Source of the DNA: Glacieibacterium sp038211965
Lineage (GTDB): Bacteria > Pseudomonadota > Alphaproteobacteria > Sphingomonadales > Sphingomonadaceae
NCBI GenBank assembly: GCA_038211965.1
Contig: JBBQVB010000071.1
Location: forward strand, 1 to 12,961
Direction: 5' to 3'
DNA: 12,961 nucleotides
Shown: positions 1-6,880 of the stretch, piece after piece
How the letters are laid out: every line of letters starts with the position of its first letter
Position numbering within the stretch: the stretch's first letter is position 1
Notes under the pieces: generated by a model
Told to the model about the DNA's origin: nothing
Seen by the model: only the letters and a program-made list of their open reading frames with translations
Database searches by the model: none
Made by a program: the position numbers and the translations under genes

Positions 1-462
1 GCGATCGGCGCGCAGCTCGGCAACCCGGGCGCGCTCGTCATCGACATCGCCGGCGAGGCGTCGATCCAGATGAACATTCAGGAACTCGGCACCGCGACGC
101 AATACCGGCTGCCGATCAAGGTGTTCGTGATCAACAACGAATACATGGGCATGGTCCGCCAATGGCAGGAACTCAACCACGGCGGGCGCTACAGCGAAAG
201 CTATTCGGACTCGCTCCCCGATTTCGTCAAGCTCGCCGAGGCCTATGGCTGGACGGGCCTGCGCATCGAGACGGCGGACCAGCTCGACGACGGCATCGCC
301 GCGATGCTCGCCACCCCCGGCCCGGTGTTCGTCGACTGCCGCGTGTCCAAACTCGCCAACTGCTTCCCGATGATCCCGAGCGGTGCGGCGCATACCGAGA
401 TGATGCTGCACGCCGGGGAGACGGTGGGCGAGGCGGACGAAGACGCGAAGGCGTTGGTGTGA
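1..462 (+). CDS. ilvB: Acetolactate synthase large subunit, C-terminal part (5' end outside window)
   Basis: Open from base 1 to TGA at 460-462, this frame encodes the last 153 residues of a protein that is normally about 570-600 residues long. The enzyme joins two pyruvates, or pyruvate and 2-oxobutyrate, in the first common step of valine, leucine and isoleucine synthesis. The visible part is the thiamine-diphosphate-binding domain. The stretch DIAGEASIQMNIQEL, followed about 20 residues later by VINNEYMGMVRQW, is the ThDP/Mg motif region of this family; the usual GDG/GDA core here reads GEA. The C-terminal tail KLANCFPMIPSGAAHTEMM is typical of AHAS large subunits. ilvN lies downstream, which supports the call over other ThDP enzymes such as glyoxylate carboligase. 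The stop overlaps the GTG start of the next gene by four bases (GTGA, 459-462), suggesting translational coupling. Identity is secure; only the N-terminus is missing. Confidence 0.95.
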   Translation, partial: AIGAQLGNPGALVIDIAGEASIQMNIQELGTATQYRLPIKVFVINNEYMGMVRQWQELNHGGRYSESYSDSLPDFVKLAEAYGWTGLRIETADQLDDGIAAMLATPGPVFVDCRVSKLANCFPMIPSGAAHTEMMLHAGETVGEADEDAKALV

Positions 463-1004
463 GTGGGTGGCTGCTCAAAGATGTCATGGCGATTGTCGTT
501 TCGACAGCGGCGCTCACGCTGGCAGTTATCAATTTTGTCCGCACGTCGCGGATTTCTGACCGTCAATTTGCGCTGACTTTCACCCAGGATGTCAACAAAT
601 GGGCTGGCGAGGTGATGCAGCTTTTTAAAGATATCCACCTCATAATCGCTGAAGACCTCACACGTGAGCAACTGAGATTTAAAATCACCGAGATTTGCCA
701 TAAGCTATCGGTAACCTGGGACCAAGGGAGATTTTTGTTTCCTAATATCGAAGTCCGACATAACCAATCCGAAAAAGAAACGGCCTATAGAGGAGTTCGA
801 CACCCAGTTATCGAGGTTGTTGCCGACTTTCATGATCAATTGACGATCAGCTTAAAGCAAGTCGATGAAATGATCGACGACGACGATCGCCTAGTCGACG
901 AGGTTTATGTCAGAATTAGGCGTATGTTTGTTTCCGAGGTCCAATCCGCCATCGGGACGCGTCGGCGGTTTAAATTGGCTCAGATCGACCGGCACAGCGC
1001 ATGA
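459..1004 (+). CDS. Membrane-anchored protein of unknown function inserted between ilvB and ilvN
   Basis: This encodes 181 residues from a GTG at 459. I chose that start because GAAGG (447-451) lies 7 bases upstream and the GTG overlaps the ilvB stop as GTGA; an ATG at 486 would cut into the membrane segment. The stop (1002-1004) overlaps the ilvN ATG as ATGA. Residues about 10-27 (MAIVVSTAALTLAVINFV) form one hydrophobic helix, followed by Arg/Ser. A mostly polar, probably helical domain therefore most likely sits in the cytoplasm behind a single N-terminal anchor. Recognisable spots are DQGRFLFPN and YRGVRHPVIEVV, which I faintly associate with uncharacterised conserved proteins, and an acidic DEMIDDDDR run. 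No catalytic motif is visible. Hand-counted GC over 481-960 is about 47-48 percent, far below its neighbours, with many A/T-ending codons, which suggests recent acquisition. It has no evident role in amino acid synthesis. Confidence 0.85.
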   Translation: MSGWLLKDVMAIVVSTAALTLAVINFVRTSRISDRQFALTFTQDVNKWAGEVMQLFKDIHLIIAEDLTREQLRFKITEICHKLSVTWDQGRFLFPNIEVRHNQSEKETAYRGVRHPVIEVVADFHDQLTISLKQVDEMIDDDDRLVDEVYVRIRRMFVSEVQSAIGTRRRFKLAQIDRHSA

Positions 1005-1510
1005 AATTCGCCCCCGCCTCCAGCCACACCCTCTCGATCCTCGTCGACAACGAGGCGGGTGTCCTCGCACGCATCGTCGGACTTTTCTCGGCGCGCGGGT
1101 ACAACATCGAGAGCCTGACCGTCGCCGACGTGTCGGGTGACCACGCGGTTAGCCGGATCACCGTCGTCACCTCGGGGCCGCCCGCGGTGATCGAGCAGAT
1201 CATGGCGCAGCTCGACCGACTGGTGCCCGTGCACCGCGTCCTCGACCTGACGGCATTGGGCCCGCACGTCGAGCGCGAGCTGGCGCTGGTCAAGGTCGCG
1301 GGCACCGGCGAGAAGCGTGTCGAGGCGCTGCGCCTCGCCGACATCTTCCGCGCCCGCGCCGTCGACACGACGACGGGCAGCTTCGTCTTCGAGATTTCGG
1401 GGTCGACCGCCAAGGTCCAGAGCTTCGTCGACCTGATGCGTGAGGTCGGGCTGGTCGAGGTCGCGCGGACGGGGGTCGTGGCGATCGCGCGGGGGGCGGC
1501 GGCGGTGTAA
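1001..1510 (+). CDS. ilvN: Acetolactate synthase small (regulatory) subunit
   Basis: The protein has 169 residues, a normal length for the AHAS regulatory subunit (also named IlvH). It binds the IlvB catalytic subunit in the cytoplasm, raises its activity and confers feedback inhibition by valine or other branched-chain amino acids. The N-terminal ACT domain starts with HTLSILVDNEAGVLARIVGLF and continues with RGYNIESLTV, the signature of the effector site. After residue 80 comes the C-terminal domain (HRVLDLTALG, ERELALVKV, then ARAVDTTTGSFVFEISG), which is typical for the family. The ATG at 1001 overlaps the TGA of the preceding foreign-looking gene. In most genomes this subunit directly follows ilvB; here it is separated by 181 codons of unrelated sequence. 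Translation probably depends on coupling, since no strong Shine-Dalgarno sequence is seen just upstream. Confidence 0.96.
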   Translation: MKFAPASSHTLSILVDNEAGVLARIVGLFSARGYNIESLTVADVSGDHAVSRITVVTSGPPAVIEQIMAQLDRLVPVHRVLDLTALGPHVERELALVKVAGTGEKRVEALRLADIFRARAVDTTTGSFVFEISGSTAKVQSFVDLMREVGLVEVARTGVVAIARGAAAV

Positions 1511-1514
1511 GCTG

Positions 1515-1653
1515 CTCCCCTCCCTCTTCAGGGAGGGGCCGGGGGTGGGTGCGAGCCACTTGGCGAGCCTCCTTCTTGAGGGGGCAAAGTAAGTAAGGGG
1601 CGCGGCAAGGGCCGCGCACCCACCCCTAGCCCCTCCCTGAAGGAGGGAGGGGG
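1515..1653. repeat. GC-rich imperfect palindrome (REP/MITE-like) between ilvN and ilvC
   Basis: Two arms, 1515-1553 and 1615-1653, are inverted copies that differ by two substitutions in one place, a one-base insertion and the outer edge. Each arm also holds its own hairpin: CCCCTCCC pairs with GGGAGGGG in both. The centre has a further perfect stem, CGCGGC (1601-1606) with GCCGCG (1611-1616). The element occupies nearly the whole 162-base gap between ilvN and ilvC, and leaves AAGGA (1662-1666) free as the ilvC ribosome binding site. Sequences of this kind (CCCTCCCTGAAG with a run of C/G) recur between genes in sphingomonads, to my recollection. No transposase is present, so it would be a non-autonomous or domesticated unit. 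It could stabilise or partly terminate the transcript between ilvN and ilvC. Confidence 0.8.
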
Positions 1654-1672
1654 ACAAGACAAAGGACGGGAC

Positions 1673-2692
1673 ATGCGGGTTTACTACGACGCCGACGCCG
1701 ACATCGGCCTGATCAAGGGCAAGAAAATCGCGATCGTCGGCTACGGCAGCCAGGGCCACGCCCACGCGCAGAACCTGCACGACAGCGGCGTCGCCGACGT
1801 GGCCGTCGCGCTCCGCCCCGGCTCGGCGACCGCCGCCAAGGCCGAAGGCGCGGGCTTCAAGGTCATGTCGAACGCCGATGCCGCCGCATGGGCCGACGTC
1901 GTCATGGTGCTCGCCCCCGACGAGCATCAGGCGGGTATCTACGCCGACGATCTTGCGGCGAACCTCAAGCCCGGCAGCGCGCTCGCCTTCGCGCACGGCC
2001 TCAACATCCACTTCCAGCTCATCGAGCCGCGCGCCGACATCGACGTGTTCATGATCGCGCCCAAGGGTCCCGGCCACACCGTGCGCTCCGAATACCAGCG
2101 CGGCGGCGGCGTGCCGTGCCTCGTCGCGATCCACCAGGACGCCAGCGGCAACGCGCACGACATCGCCTTGAGCTATGCCAGCGCGATCGGCGGCGGGCGC
2201 TCGGGGATCATCGAGACGAGCTTCCGCGAGGAATGCGAGACCGACCTGTTCGGCGAACAGGCGGTGCTATGCGGCGGCCTCACCCACCTCATCCAGGCTG
2301 GCTTCGAGACGCTGACCGAGGCCGGCTATGCGCCCGAGATGGCCTATTTCGAGTGCCTGCACGAGGTGAAGCTGATCGTCGACCTGATGTACGAGGGCGG
2401 CATCGCCAACATGCGCTATTCGATCTCGAACACCGCCGAATATGGTGACATCACCACCGGCCCGCGCATCATCACCGACGCGACCAAGGCCGAGATGAAG
2501 CGTGTGCTCGCCGACATTCAGGGCGGGCGGTTCGTGAAGAACTTCATCCTCGACAACCGCGCCGGGCAGCCCGAGCTGAAGGCGTCGCGCAAGGCCGCCG
2601 CCGCGCACCCGATCGAGGAGGTCGGCGCCAAGCTGCGCGCGATGATGCCGTGGATCGCGAAGAACCAGCTCGTTGACAAGGCGAAGAATTGA
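1673..2692 (+). CDS. ilvC: Ketol-acid reductoisomerase (NADP+), class I
   Basis: This 339-residue protein matches the usual length of class I (short) KARI. It carries out the Mg-dependent alkyl migration and NADPH reduction of acetolactate or acetohydroxybutyrate, the step after IlvBN. The N-terminal Rossmann domain shows GYGSQGHAHAQNLHDSG near residues 23-39, and the following RPGSATAAKA loop has the Arg and Ser typical of NADPH-preferring enzymes. APKGPGHTVRSEY and the metal-site stretch REECETDLFGEQAVLCGG lie in the order expected, followed by the C-terminal knotted domain (ECLHEVKLIVDLMYEGG). The start ATG is preceded by AAGGA at 1662-1666. It is the last recognisable gene of the ilv cluster; 264 bases separate it from the next gene. 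Confidence 0.98.
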   Translation: MRVYYDADADIGLIKGKKIAIVGYGSQGHAHAQNLHDSGVADVAVALRPGSATAAKAEGAGFKVMSNADAAAWADVVMVLAPDEHQAGIYADDLAANLKPGSALAFAHGLNIHFQLIEPRADIDVFMIAPKGPGHTVRSEYQRGGGVPCLVAIHQDASGNAHDIALSYASAIGGGRSGIIETSFREECETDLFGEQAVLCGGLTHLIQAGFETLTEAGYAPEMAYFECLHEVKLIVDLMYEGGIANMRYSISNTAEYGDITTGPRIITDATKAEMKRVLADIQGGRFVKNFILDNRAGQPELKASRKAAAAHPIEEVGAKLRAMMPWIAKNQLVDKAKN

Positions 2693-2822
2693 GGCGAACC
2701 GCGCGGGCGCGGCCGTCGTAGCCAGCGCGAGATGCGGTGCCGCGTTCGGCAGCAGCTCATCGAGCCGCCTGTCCCCGATCCATTTAATAGACCCGTAACG
2801 ACCTTCATGGCATAACTCTGCC

Positions 2823-2875
2823 ACCCCGGAGGTCGCACCGGGGTTCGCGCGGGGCCGCGCGTTCGTGTTTGTGTT
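2823..2875 (+). terminator. Candidate ilvC terminator: two hairpins then a T-rich stretch
   Basis: ACCCCGG (2823-2829) pairs perfectly with CCGGGGT (2838-2844). Directly after it, CGCGCG (2846-2851) pairs with CGCGCG (2856-2861). Nine of the next 14 bases (2862-2875) are T, but they are interrupted by G, so this is a weak intrinsic terminator at best. The rest of the ilvC-peroxidase gap (2693-2956) holds a small GC hairpin just behind the ilvC stop (2699-2712) and a dyad next to the peroxidase start. I could not single out a promoter there. Confidence 0.35.
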
Positions 2876-2924
2876 GCCGCGTGACCGTCGGGAACCAGGG
2901 CCGGGACAGGCCACCCATCGGCCA

Positions 2925-2948
2925 CGTGATCCGCCCCGATCACGAGGA
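2925..2948 (+). promoter_or_regulatory. Dyad abutting the ribosome binding site of the peroxidase gene
   Basis: CGTGATC (2925-2931) and GATCACG (2938-2944) form a perfect 7-base inverted repeat around a 6-base spacer. The last base of the dyad is the first G of the Shine-Dalgarno sequence GAGGA (2944-2948), which lies 8 bases before the ATG at 2957. The element could be an operator bound by a dimeric repressor, or an RNA hairpin that competes with ribosome binding. The symmetry is seen directly; a regulatory function is inference. Confidence 0.4.
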
Positions 2949-2956
2949 CCCCTGCC

Positions 2957-4636
2957 ATGGCTTCGCCACCGACGACCTTCAAACTCAACCCCGCCCCGGT
3001 CTCGCTCCACGGCCTCGACAATCGCGGCATGGAGGCGGGGTCGATCCCCGGCGTCGGCTATGGCCGCTTCGGACGGATGTTCGACTTCTCGCAGCGCCTG
3101 CTGCCCGACGAATGCCTCCTCGACATCGCCAAGTCGATGATCAAGGTCGATCTCAGCAAACCGATCCAGGAGGCCGAGGCGGTCGACGAGAACCCCTCGA
3201 TCCCGTCGGGCTATACCTATTTCGGGCAGTTCATCGACCACGACATCTCGCTCGACCCGACGCCGCTGTCGGCGAAGCGCGCCGATATCGCCGCGCTCGA
3301 GGATTTCCGCACCCCGGCACTCGACCTCGACTGCATCTATGGGCGTGGCCCCGACGATCAGCCGTACATGTACACCGACGGCTTCCACCTCCGCCTCGGC
3401 AAGCCGATCACTGCCGATGGTGCGCGCGTCGCCACACGGCAGGACGTCCTGCGCCTCGACGCCGGGGGCGGCCACTTCCCCGCGATTCTCGGCGACAAGC
3501 GCAACGATGAGAACCGCATCGTCAGCCAGATCCAGAGCGTCTTCATCGCCTTCCACAACAAGGTCGTCGACGACCGCGCCATGATCGCCGCTGCCGGGGG
3601 CGACTTCGCCGACGGTCAGAGCCGCTTCCGCACCGCCGCGATGCTGGTGCGCTGGCATTACCAGTGGCTGGTGATCAACGACTTCCTGCCGCGCATTCTG
3701 GAGACCGGCATGGTCGCCGAAGTCCTCAACCCCGGCGGCACGCCGCGCCTTGACAACTACGATCGCGGCGCGAAATTCGCCTATATGCCCGTCGAATTCG
3801 CCGGCGCAGCATACCGCTTCGGCCATTCGATGGTGCGGCCGGGTTATGCGCTCAACAAGACCGTCGGCAGCACCGCCGCCTTTCCCAACCGCGTGGCGAT
3901 CTTCAACCGGGGACCGCTGCCCACCGACAATCTCAACGGCTTCGGCGTCGCGATGCCGCACGACTGGGCGATCGACTGGAGCTTTTTCCTCGACGGCCTC
4001 GACACCGGCCATGTCCCCGGCTTCAAGGTACCGCAGCCGTCGTACCGCATCGACGCGAGCCTCGTCGATCCGCTTGCCGACCTGCCCGAGTTCCGTGACA
4101 GGGGCTCGCCGTTCACCAACCTCGCCTACCGCAATCTCGCGCGCGGCGTCGCCAATCTGCGCCTGCCGTCGGGCGAGCAGGTCGCGCTGGCGCTCGGCAT
4201 CGTTCCGCTCCCGCCCGAGATCCTGTGGGGCGCGGGGTCGAAGGTCATGGATCCGACCACGCTCGACCCCGACGATCAGGGTCCCGACGGCGACTTCGAA
4301 AAGACCAGGGCGCGGCGCAAACTGGTCTTCGACAAATGGGTCAAGCCGGGTGGCGCGGGCCAGACCGCACTGCGCGGCGCGACCCCCTTGTGGTATTATA
4401 TCCTGCGCGAGGCCGAATATTTCGGCTTCGACCGCATCGACGAGGGCCCCACCAAGGGCTTCGGCGGCCACCACCTCGGCCCCGTCGGCAGCCGCATCGT
4501 CGCCGAGACCTTCGTCGGCTTGTTGTGGCACGACACGACCTCATACCTGCGCCGCTGGCCGGGCTTCGCGCCGATGATTCCCCACGCCGGCACGTCGTTC
4601 AAACTGGCCGACCTGTTCAAGTACGCGCTCGCCTGA
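2957..4636 (+). CDS. Bacterial haem peroxidase of the animal-type (peroxidase-cyclooxygenase) superfamily
   Basis: This 559-residue protein belongs to the An_peroxidase family. It would use hydrogen peroxide to oxidise halides, thiocyanate or organic substrates; the actual substrate is unknown. The distal site is plain in FGQFIDHDISLDP: Gln91, Asp94 and His95, with Asp96 as probable calcium ligand. The catalytic Arg182 and Glu185 lie in GDKRNDENRIVSQ, and the proximal haem His290 in YRFGHSMVRPGY; Asn388 (FTNLAYRNL) is the likely partner of that histidine. Asp94 and Glu185 are the residues that form covalent haem esters in mammalian relatives. The myeloperoxidase sulfonium methionine is replaced by Asn186. 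The C-terminal part keeps GGHHLGPVGSRIVAETFVGLL, characteristic of bacterial members. There is no signal peptide or membrane segment, so it is probably cytoplasmic unless exported by a leaderless route. The start is supported by GAGGA at 2944-2948. It is probably cotranscribed with the next gene. Confidence 0.92.
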   Translation: MASPPTTFKLNPAPVSLHGLDNRGMEAGSIPGVGYGRFGRMFDFSQRLLPDECLLDIAKSMIKVDLSKPIQEAEAVDENPSIPSGYTYFGQFIDHDISLDPTPLSAKRADIAALEDFRTPALDLDCIYGRGPDDQPYMYTDGFHLRLGKPITADGARVATRQDVLRLDAGGGHFPAILGDKRNDENRIVSQIQSVFIAFHNKVVDDRAMIAAAGGDFADGQSRFRTAAMLVRWHYQWLVINDFLPRILETGMVAEVLNPGGTPRLDNYDRGAKFAYMPVEFAGAAYRFGHSMVRPGYALNKTVGSTAAFPNRVAIFNRGPLPTDNLNGFGVAMPHDWAIDWSFFLDGLDTGHVPGFKVPQPSYRIDASLVDPLADLPEFRDRGSPFTNLAYRNLARGVANLRLPSGEQVALALGIVPLPPEILWGAGSKVMDPTTLDPDDQGPDGDFEKTRARRKLVFDKWVKPGGAGQTALRGATPLWYYILREAEYFGFDRIDEGPTKGFGGHHLGPVGSRIVAETFVGLLWHDTTSYLRRWPGFAPMIPHAGTSFKLADLFKYALA

Positions 4637-4667
4637 GCACGAGCTCCGAACCACTGGGGAGAAGCAT

Positions 4668-5666
4668 ATGTCGGCGCTCGAGTTCTCGTTCAAACTGGCG
4701 TCGCGCGCCGACAACACGCCGGGCGACGAAGGCTATACCTATCATCACGTCCTGCCATGGCGCTATTTCTTCCTGACCGGACAAATCCTCGCACGATACG
4801 CCAAGCTGCGCCTCGTCAGAAGCGAGGAAGCCTTCGGCAGTACCGGATTGAAAGCCAAGCTGAACGACATCAGGGGTGGCTATCTCGGCAAGAACGACAA
4901 GCTCGACGACAAGCTGATCGCGGGCGAGTTCGGCAAGACCTTTCAGCAATTCGTGCACGACACCACCGCGTCGCCGAATTTGAGCAGCAAAGAGGCAATC
5001 GACTTGTGCGCCAAGATGCACGGCGACAACATCTCGACGGGTTTCCGCAAGACGCTGCACGGCGATCCGAAGGACCACAATCCCGACGCGGGTAATTCGA
5101 TCCGGACGATTCTCAACGCCGGGGGCTTCGACTACGACGCGATCGGCAATCATTGCGGCGCACCCAAATTCGGAGGCTTCCTCGGACCTGCGCCCGAGAA
5201 GCGAAGCGACGATCCGAAGGACGGTCCCGAACCCGTCTGCCCCGTGAGCTTCGACAATGGCCGCTGGACGACACTGTCGCTGATGCGTTCGCTACTCGAT
5301 AATTGTTGTAAGGGGATTGGCAGCGCGTCGGCCGGGACCGCCCTCAGCGTCTCGATTTCGGCCAAGGATTTCGGACTGCTGATCGGCAATCTGCAGACGC
5401 TGATCGGCCAGCACAATGGCAGCGCCGCACCGTTCAATTGCAGCGACTGGGCGGTCAACAAGCTCGACTGGCTTTGGATCGATCCGACGACCGGATCGGC
5501 ACCCAAACCGAGCAACATCGGCGCGATCTTCGCGTTGCGGACATTCACGGTCACGGGTCAGGGCACGCGGGTCAGCTTCGCCAACATGCCCGGCGGCGAC
5601 GCACGTTCGAAACTTTATCAGCCGGTGACGACCAATCGCAAGGATTTCAAGTTCTTCGCGACCTGA
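4668..5666 (+). CDS. Unrecognised 332-residue protein with HHVLPW motif, paired with the peroxidase
   Basis: I cannot assign a family. The gene begins 31 bases after the peroxidase stop and has its own strong ribosome binding site (GGGGAGAAG, 4656-4664), so the two are very likely one operon. The protein has no signal peptide or hydrophobic helix. Near the N-terminus is YTYHHVLPWRYFF (His26, His27, Pro30, Trp31), reminiscent of the first half of HNH-type metal sites. Residues 160-187 contain GNHCGAP followed by FLGPAPEKRSDDPKDG, which looks conserved in style, but I cannot show a complete HNH fold. Cysteines are at 114, 163, 191, 213, 214 and 258. The last third is rich in beta-prone and polar segments. 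It might be a substrate or partner protein of the peroxidase, or a nuclease-like enzyme; both are guesses. Codon use matches the host genome. Confidence 0.8.
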   Translation: MSALEFSFKLASRADNTPGDEGYTYHHVLPWRYFFLTGQILARYAKLRLVRSEEAFGSTGLKAKLNDIRGGYLGKNDKLDDKLIAGEFGKTFQQFVHDTTASPNLSSKEAIDLCAKMHGDNISTGFRKTLHGDPKDHNPDAGNSIRTILNAGGFDYDAIGNHCGAPKFGGFLGPAPEKRSDDPKDGPEPVCPVSFDNGRWTTLSLMRSLLDNCCKGIGSASAGTALSVSISAKDFGLLIGNLQTLIGQHNGSAAPFNCSDWAVNKLDWLWIDPTTGSAPKPSNIGAIFALRTFTVTGQGTRVSFANMPGGDARSKLYQPVTTNRKDFKFFAT

Positions 5667-5727
5667 TCGTCACACCCCGACAAATCATTTATCGCGCCAC
5701 CCCGGGCGCGCGACGTGACTGGCGCGA

Positions 5728-5766
5728 GCTGAACCCACTTCCCGTTAGGTTGGAAGCTGGTTCAGC
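5728..5766. terminator. Two-part hairpin between convergent operons
   Basis: GCTGAACC (5728-5735) pairs perfectly with GGTTCAGC (5759-5766). Inside, across a 2x2 internal loop, CTTCC (5738-5742) pairs with GGAAG (5752-5756), leaving a 9-base loop. It lies 61 bases after the stop of the HHVLPW gene and 9 bases beyond the nrdB stop, where a bidirectional terminator would be expected. There is no clear T-tract on either strand, so it may be a 3'-end stabilising structure or a Rho-associated end instead. Confidence 0.45.
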
Positions 5767-5775
5767 CACCGCCAC

Positions 5776-6831
5776 CTACTCCGCCGCCACCCCCAGCAGT
5801 CCGCCCTGCGCGCCGTCGTCGCCCTCGTTGGCGGGCATTGCGCTGGCGGCCTTGGCACCCTTGCGGCGATCGAAGGCGTCCCACACCTCGTTCCAGTTGC
5901 CCTTGGTCGCCGCCTTCGAATATTCGGTGGCGCGGGCTTCGAAGAAATTGGCGTGTTCGACGCCGTTGAGCAGCGGGCTGAGCCACGGCAGGGGATGCTC
6001 CTCGATCATGTAGATCGGCTTCATGCCGAGTTGCTTGAGCCGCCAGTCGGCGGTGAAGCGCACGTACTTCTTGATCTCCGCGGGCGTCATGCCGGTCACC
6101 GGCCCCATCTCGAACGCTAGATCGATGAAGGCGTCCTCGAGGCGCACGGTGCGCATGCAGACGTCGGCGATATCGTCACGGATCTTCGACGTCAGCACGC
6201 CGGTCTCGGCGCAGAAGGCGTGGAACAGCTTGATGATCCCCTCGCAGTGCAGGCTCTCGTCGCGGACGCTCCACGTAACGATCTGGCCCATACCCTTCAT
6301 CTTGTTGAAGCGCGGGAAGTTCATCAGCATCGCAAAGCTGGCGAACAGCTGCAACCCTTCCGTGAAGCCGCCGAACATCGCCAGCGTCCGCGCGATGTCG
6401 GCGTCGCTGTCGACGCCGAACTGGCTCATATATTCGTGCTTGTCGCGCATTTCCTTGTAGTTGAGGAAGGCGCTGTAATCGCTCTCGGGCATCCCGATGG
6501 TGTCGAGCAGGTGGCTATAGGCGGCGATGTGCACCGTCTCCATGTTGCTGAACGCGGTCAGCATCATCTTGACTTCGGTCGGCTTGAAGACACGACCGTA
6601 TTTGTCGTGGTAGCAGTCCTGCACCTCGATATCGGCCTGGGTGAAGAAGCGGAAGATCTGCGTCAGCAGGTTCTTCTCGTGCTCGGTCAGCCGCTGCGCC
6701 CAGTCGCGGCAATCCTCGCCGAGCGGCACCTCCTCGGGCATCCAGTGGATCTGCTGCTGGCGCTTCCAGAAGTCGAACGCCCAGGGGTATTCGAAGGGTT
6801 TATAGCTGCCGGAGGCTTTGAGAAGTGACAT
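5776..6831 (-). CDS. nrdB: Class Ia ribonucleoside-diphosphate reductase, beta (radical) subunit
   Basis: The protein has 351 residues. It houses the diiron-tyrosyl radical cofactor and passes the radical to NrdA for reduction of ribonucleoside diphosphates. The metal ligands read Asp67 (TQADIEVQDCY), Glu98 and His101 (NMETVHIAAY), Glu158 (GFTEGLQ), and Glu192 and His195 (VRDESLHCEG). The radical tyrosine is Tyr105, at the same spacing from Glu98 and His101 as in E. coli NrdB, so this is a Tyr-radical type rather than a Phe-containing class Ic protein. There is no N-terminal ATP-cone. The C-terminal tail after about residue 325 is Ala/Gly-rich. The start has AGGA (complement of 6840-6843) 8 bases upstream. 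It lies 49 bases after an oxidoreductase gene and about 2.6 kb from nrdA on the same strand, instead of adjoining it. Identity is secure. Confidence 0.97.
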   Translation of the reverse strand: MSLLKASGSYKPFEYPWAFDFWKRQQQIHWMPEEVPLGEDCRDWAQRLTEHEKNLLTQIFRFFTQADIEVQDCYHDKYGRVFKPTEVKMMLTAFSNMETVHIAAYSHLLDTIGMPESDYSAFLNYKEMRDKHEYMSQFGVDSDADIARTLAMFGGFTEGLQLFASFAMLMNFPRFNKMKGMGQIVTWSVRDESLHCEGIIKLFHAFCAETGVLTSKIRDDIADVCMRTVRLEDAFIDLAFEMGPVTGMTPAEIKKYVRFTADWRLKQLGMKPIYMIEEHPLPWLSPLLNGVEHANFFEARATEYSKAATKGNWNEVWDAFDRRKGAKAASAMPANEGDDGAQGGLLGVAAE

Positions 6832-6880
6832 GGCGGCGGTCCTGTTGGCTTGGCTGATATAGGGTTCTGGTGGCGGAAAG

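Noticed and set aside
162..458. Upstream extension of the membrane-anchored protein gene into ilvB
   Set aside because: The extra ~100 residues are Arg/Pro-rich out-of-frame ilvB sequence; the GTG at 459 has a good ribosome binding site and the typical four-base overlap.
1511..1672. CRISPR-like or insertion-sequence reading of the ilvN-ilvC repeats
   Set aside because: There are only two inverted arms, no regularly spaced direct repeats and no transposase gene.
980..2158. A 392-codon open frame on the - strand opposite ilvN and ilvC
   Set aside because: It passes through the palindromic repeat and two confident genes, and the product has no recognisable domain.
2267..4531. A 754-codon open frame on the - strand opposite the end of ilvC and most of the peroxidase gene
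   Set aside because: It is the mirror of well-supported genes in GC-rich DNA, its product is low-complexity Arg/Asp/Val-rich with no recognisable domain, and it crosses two genes and their gap.
4668..5666. Calling the HHVLPW protein an HNH nuclease or toxin
   Set aside because: Only the first histidine-rich half of such a site is suggested; the remaining Asn/His pattern is not clear, and there is no immunity gene or secretion signal nearby.
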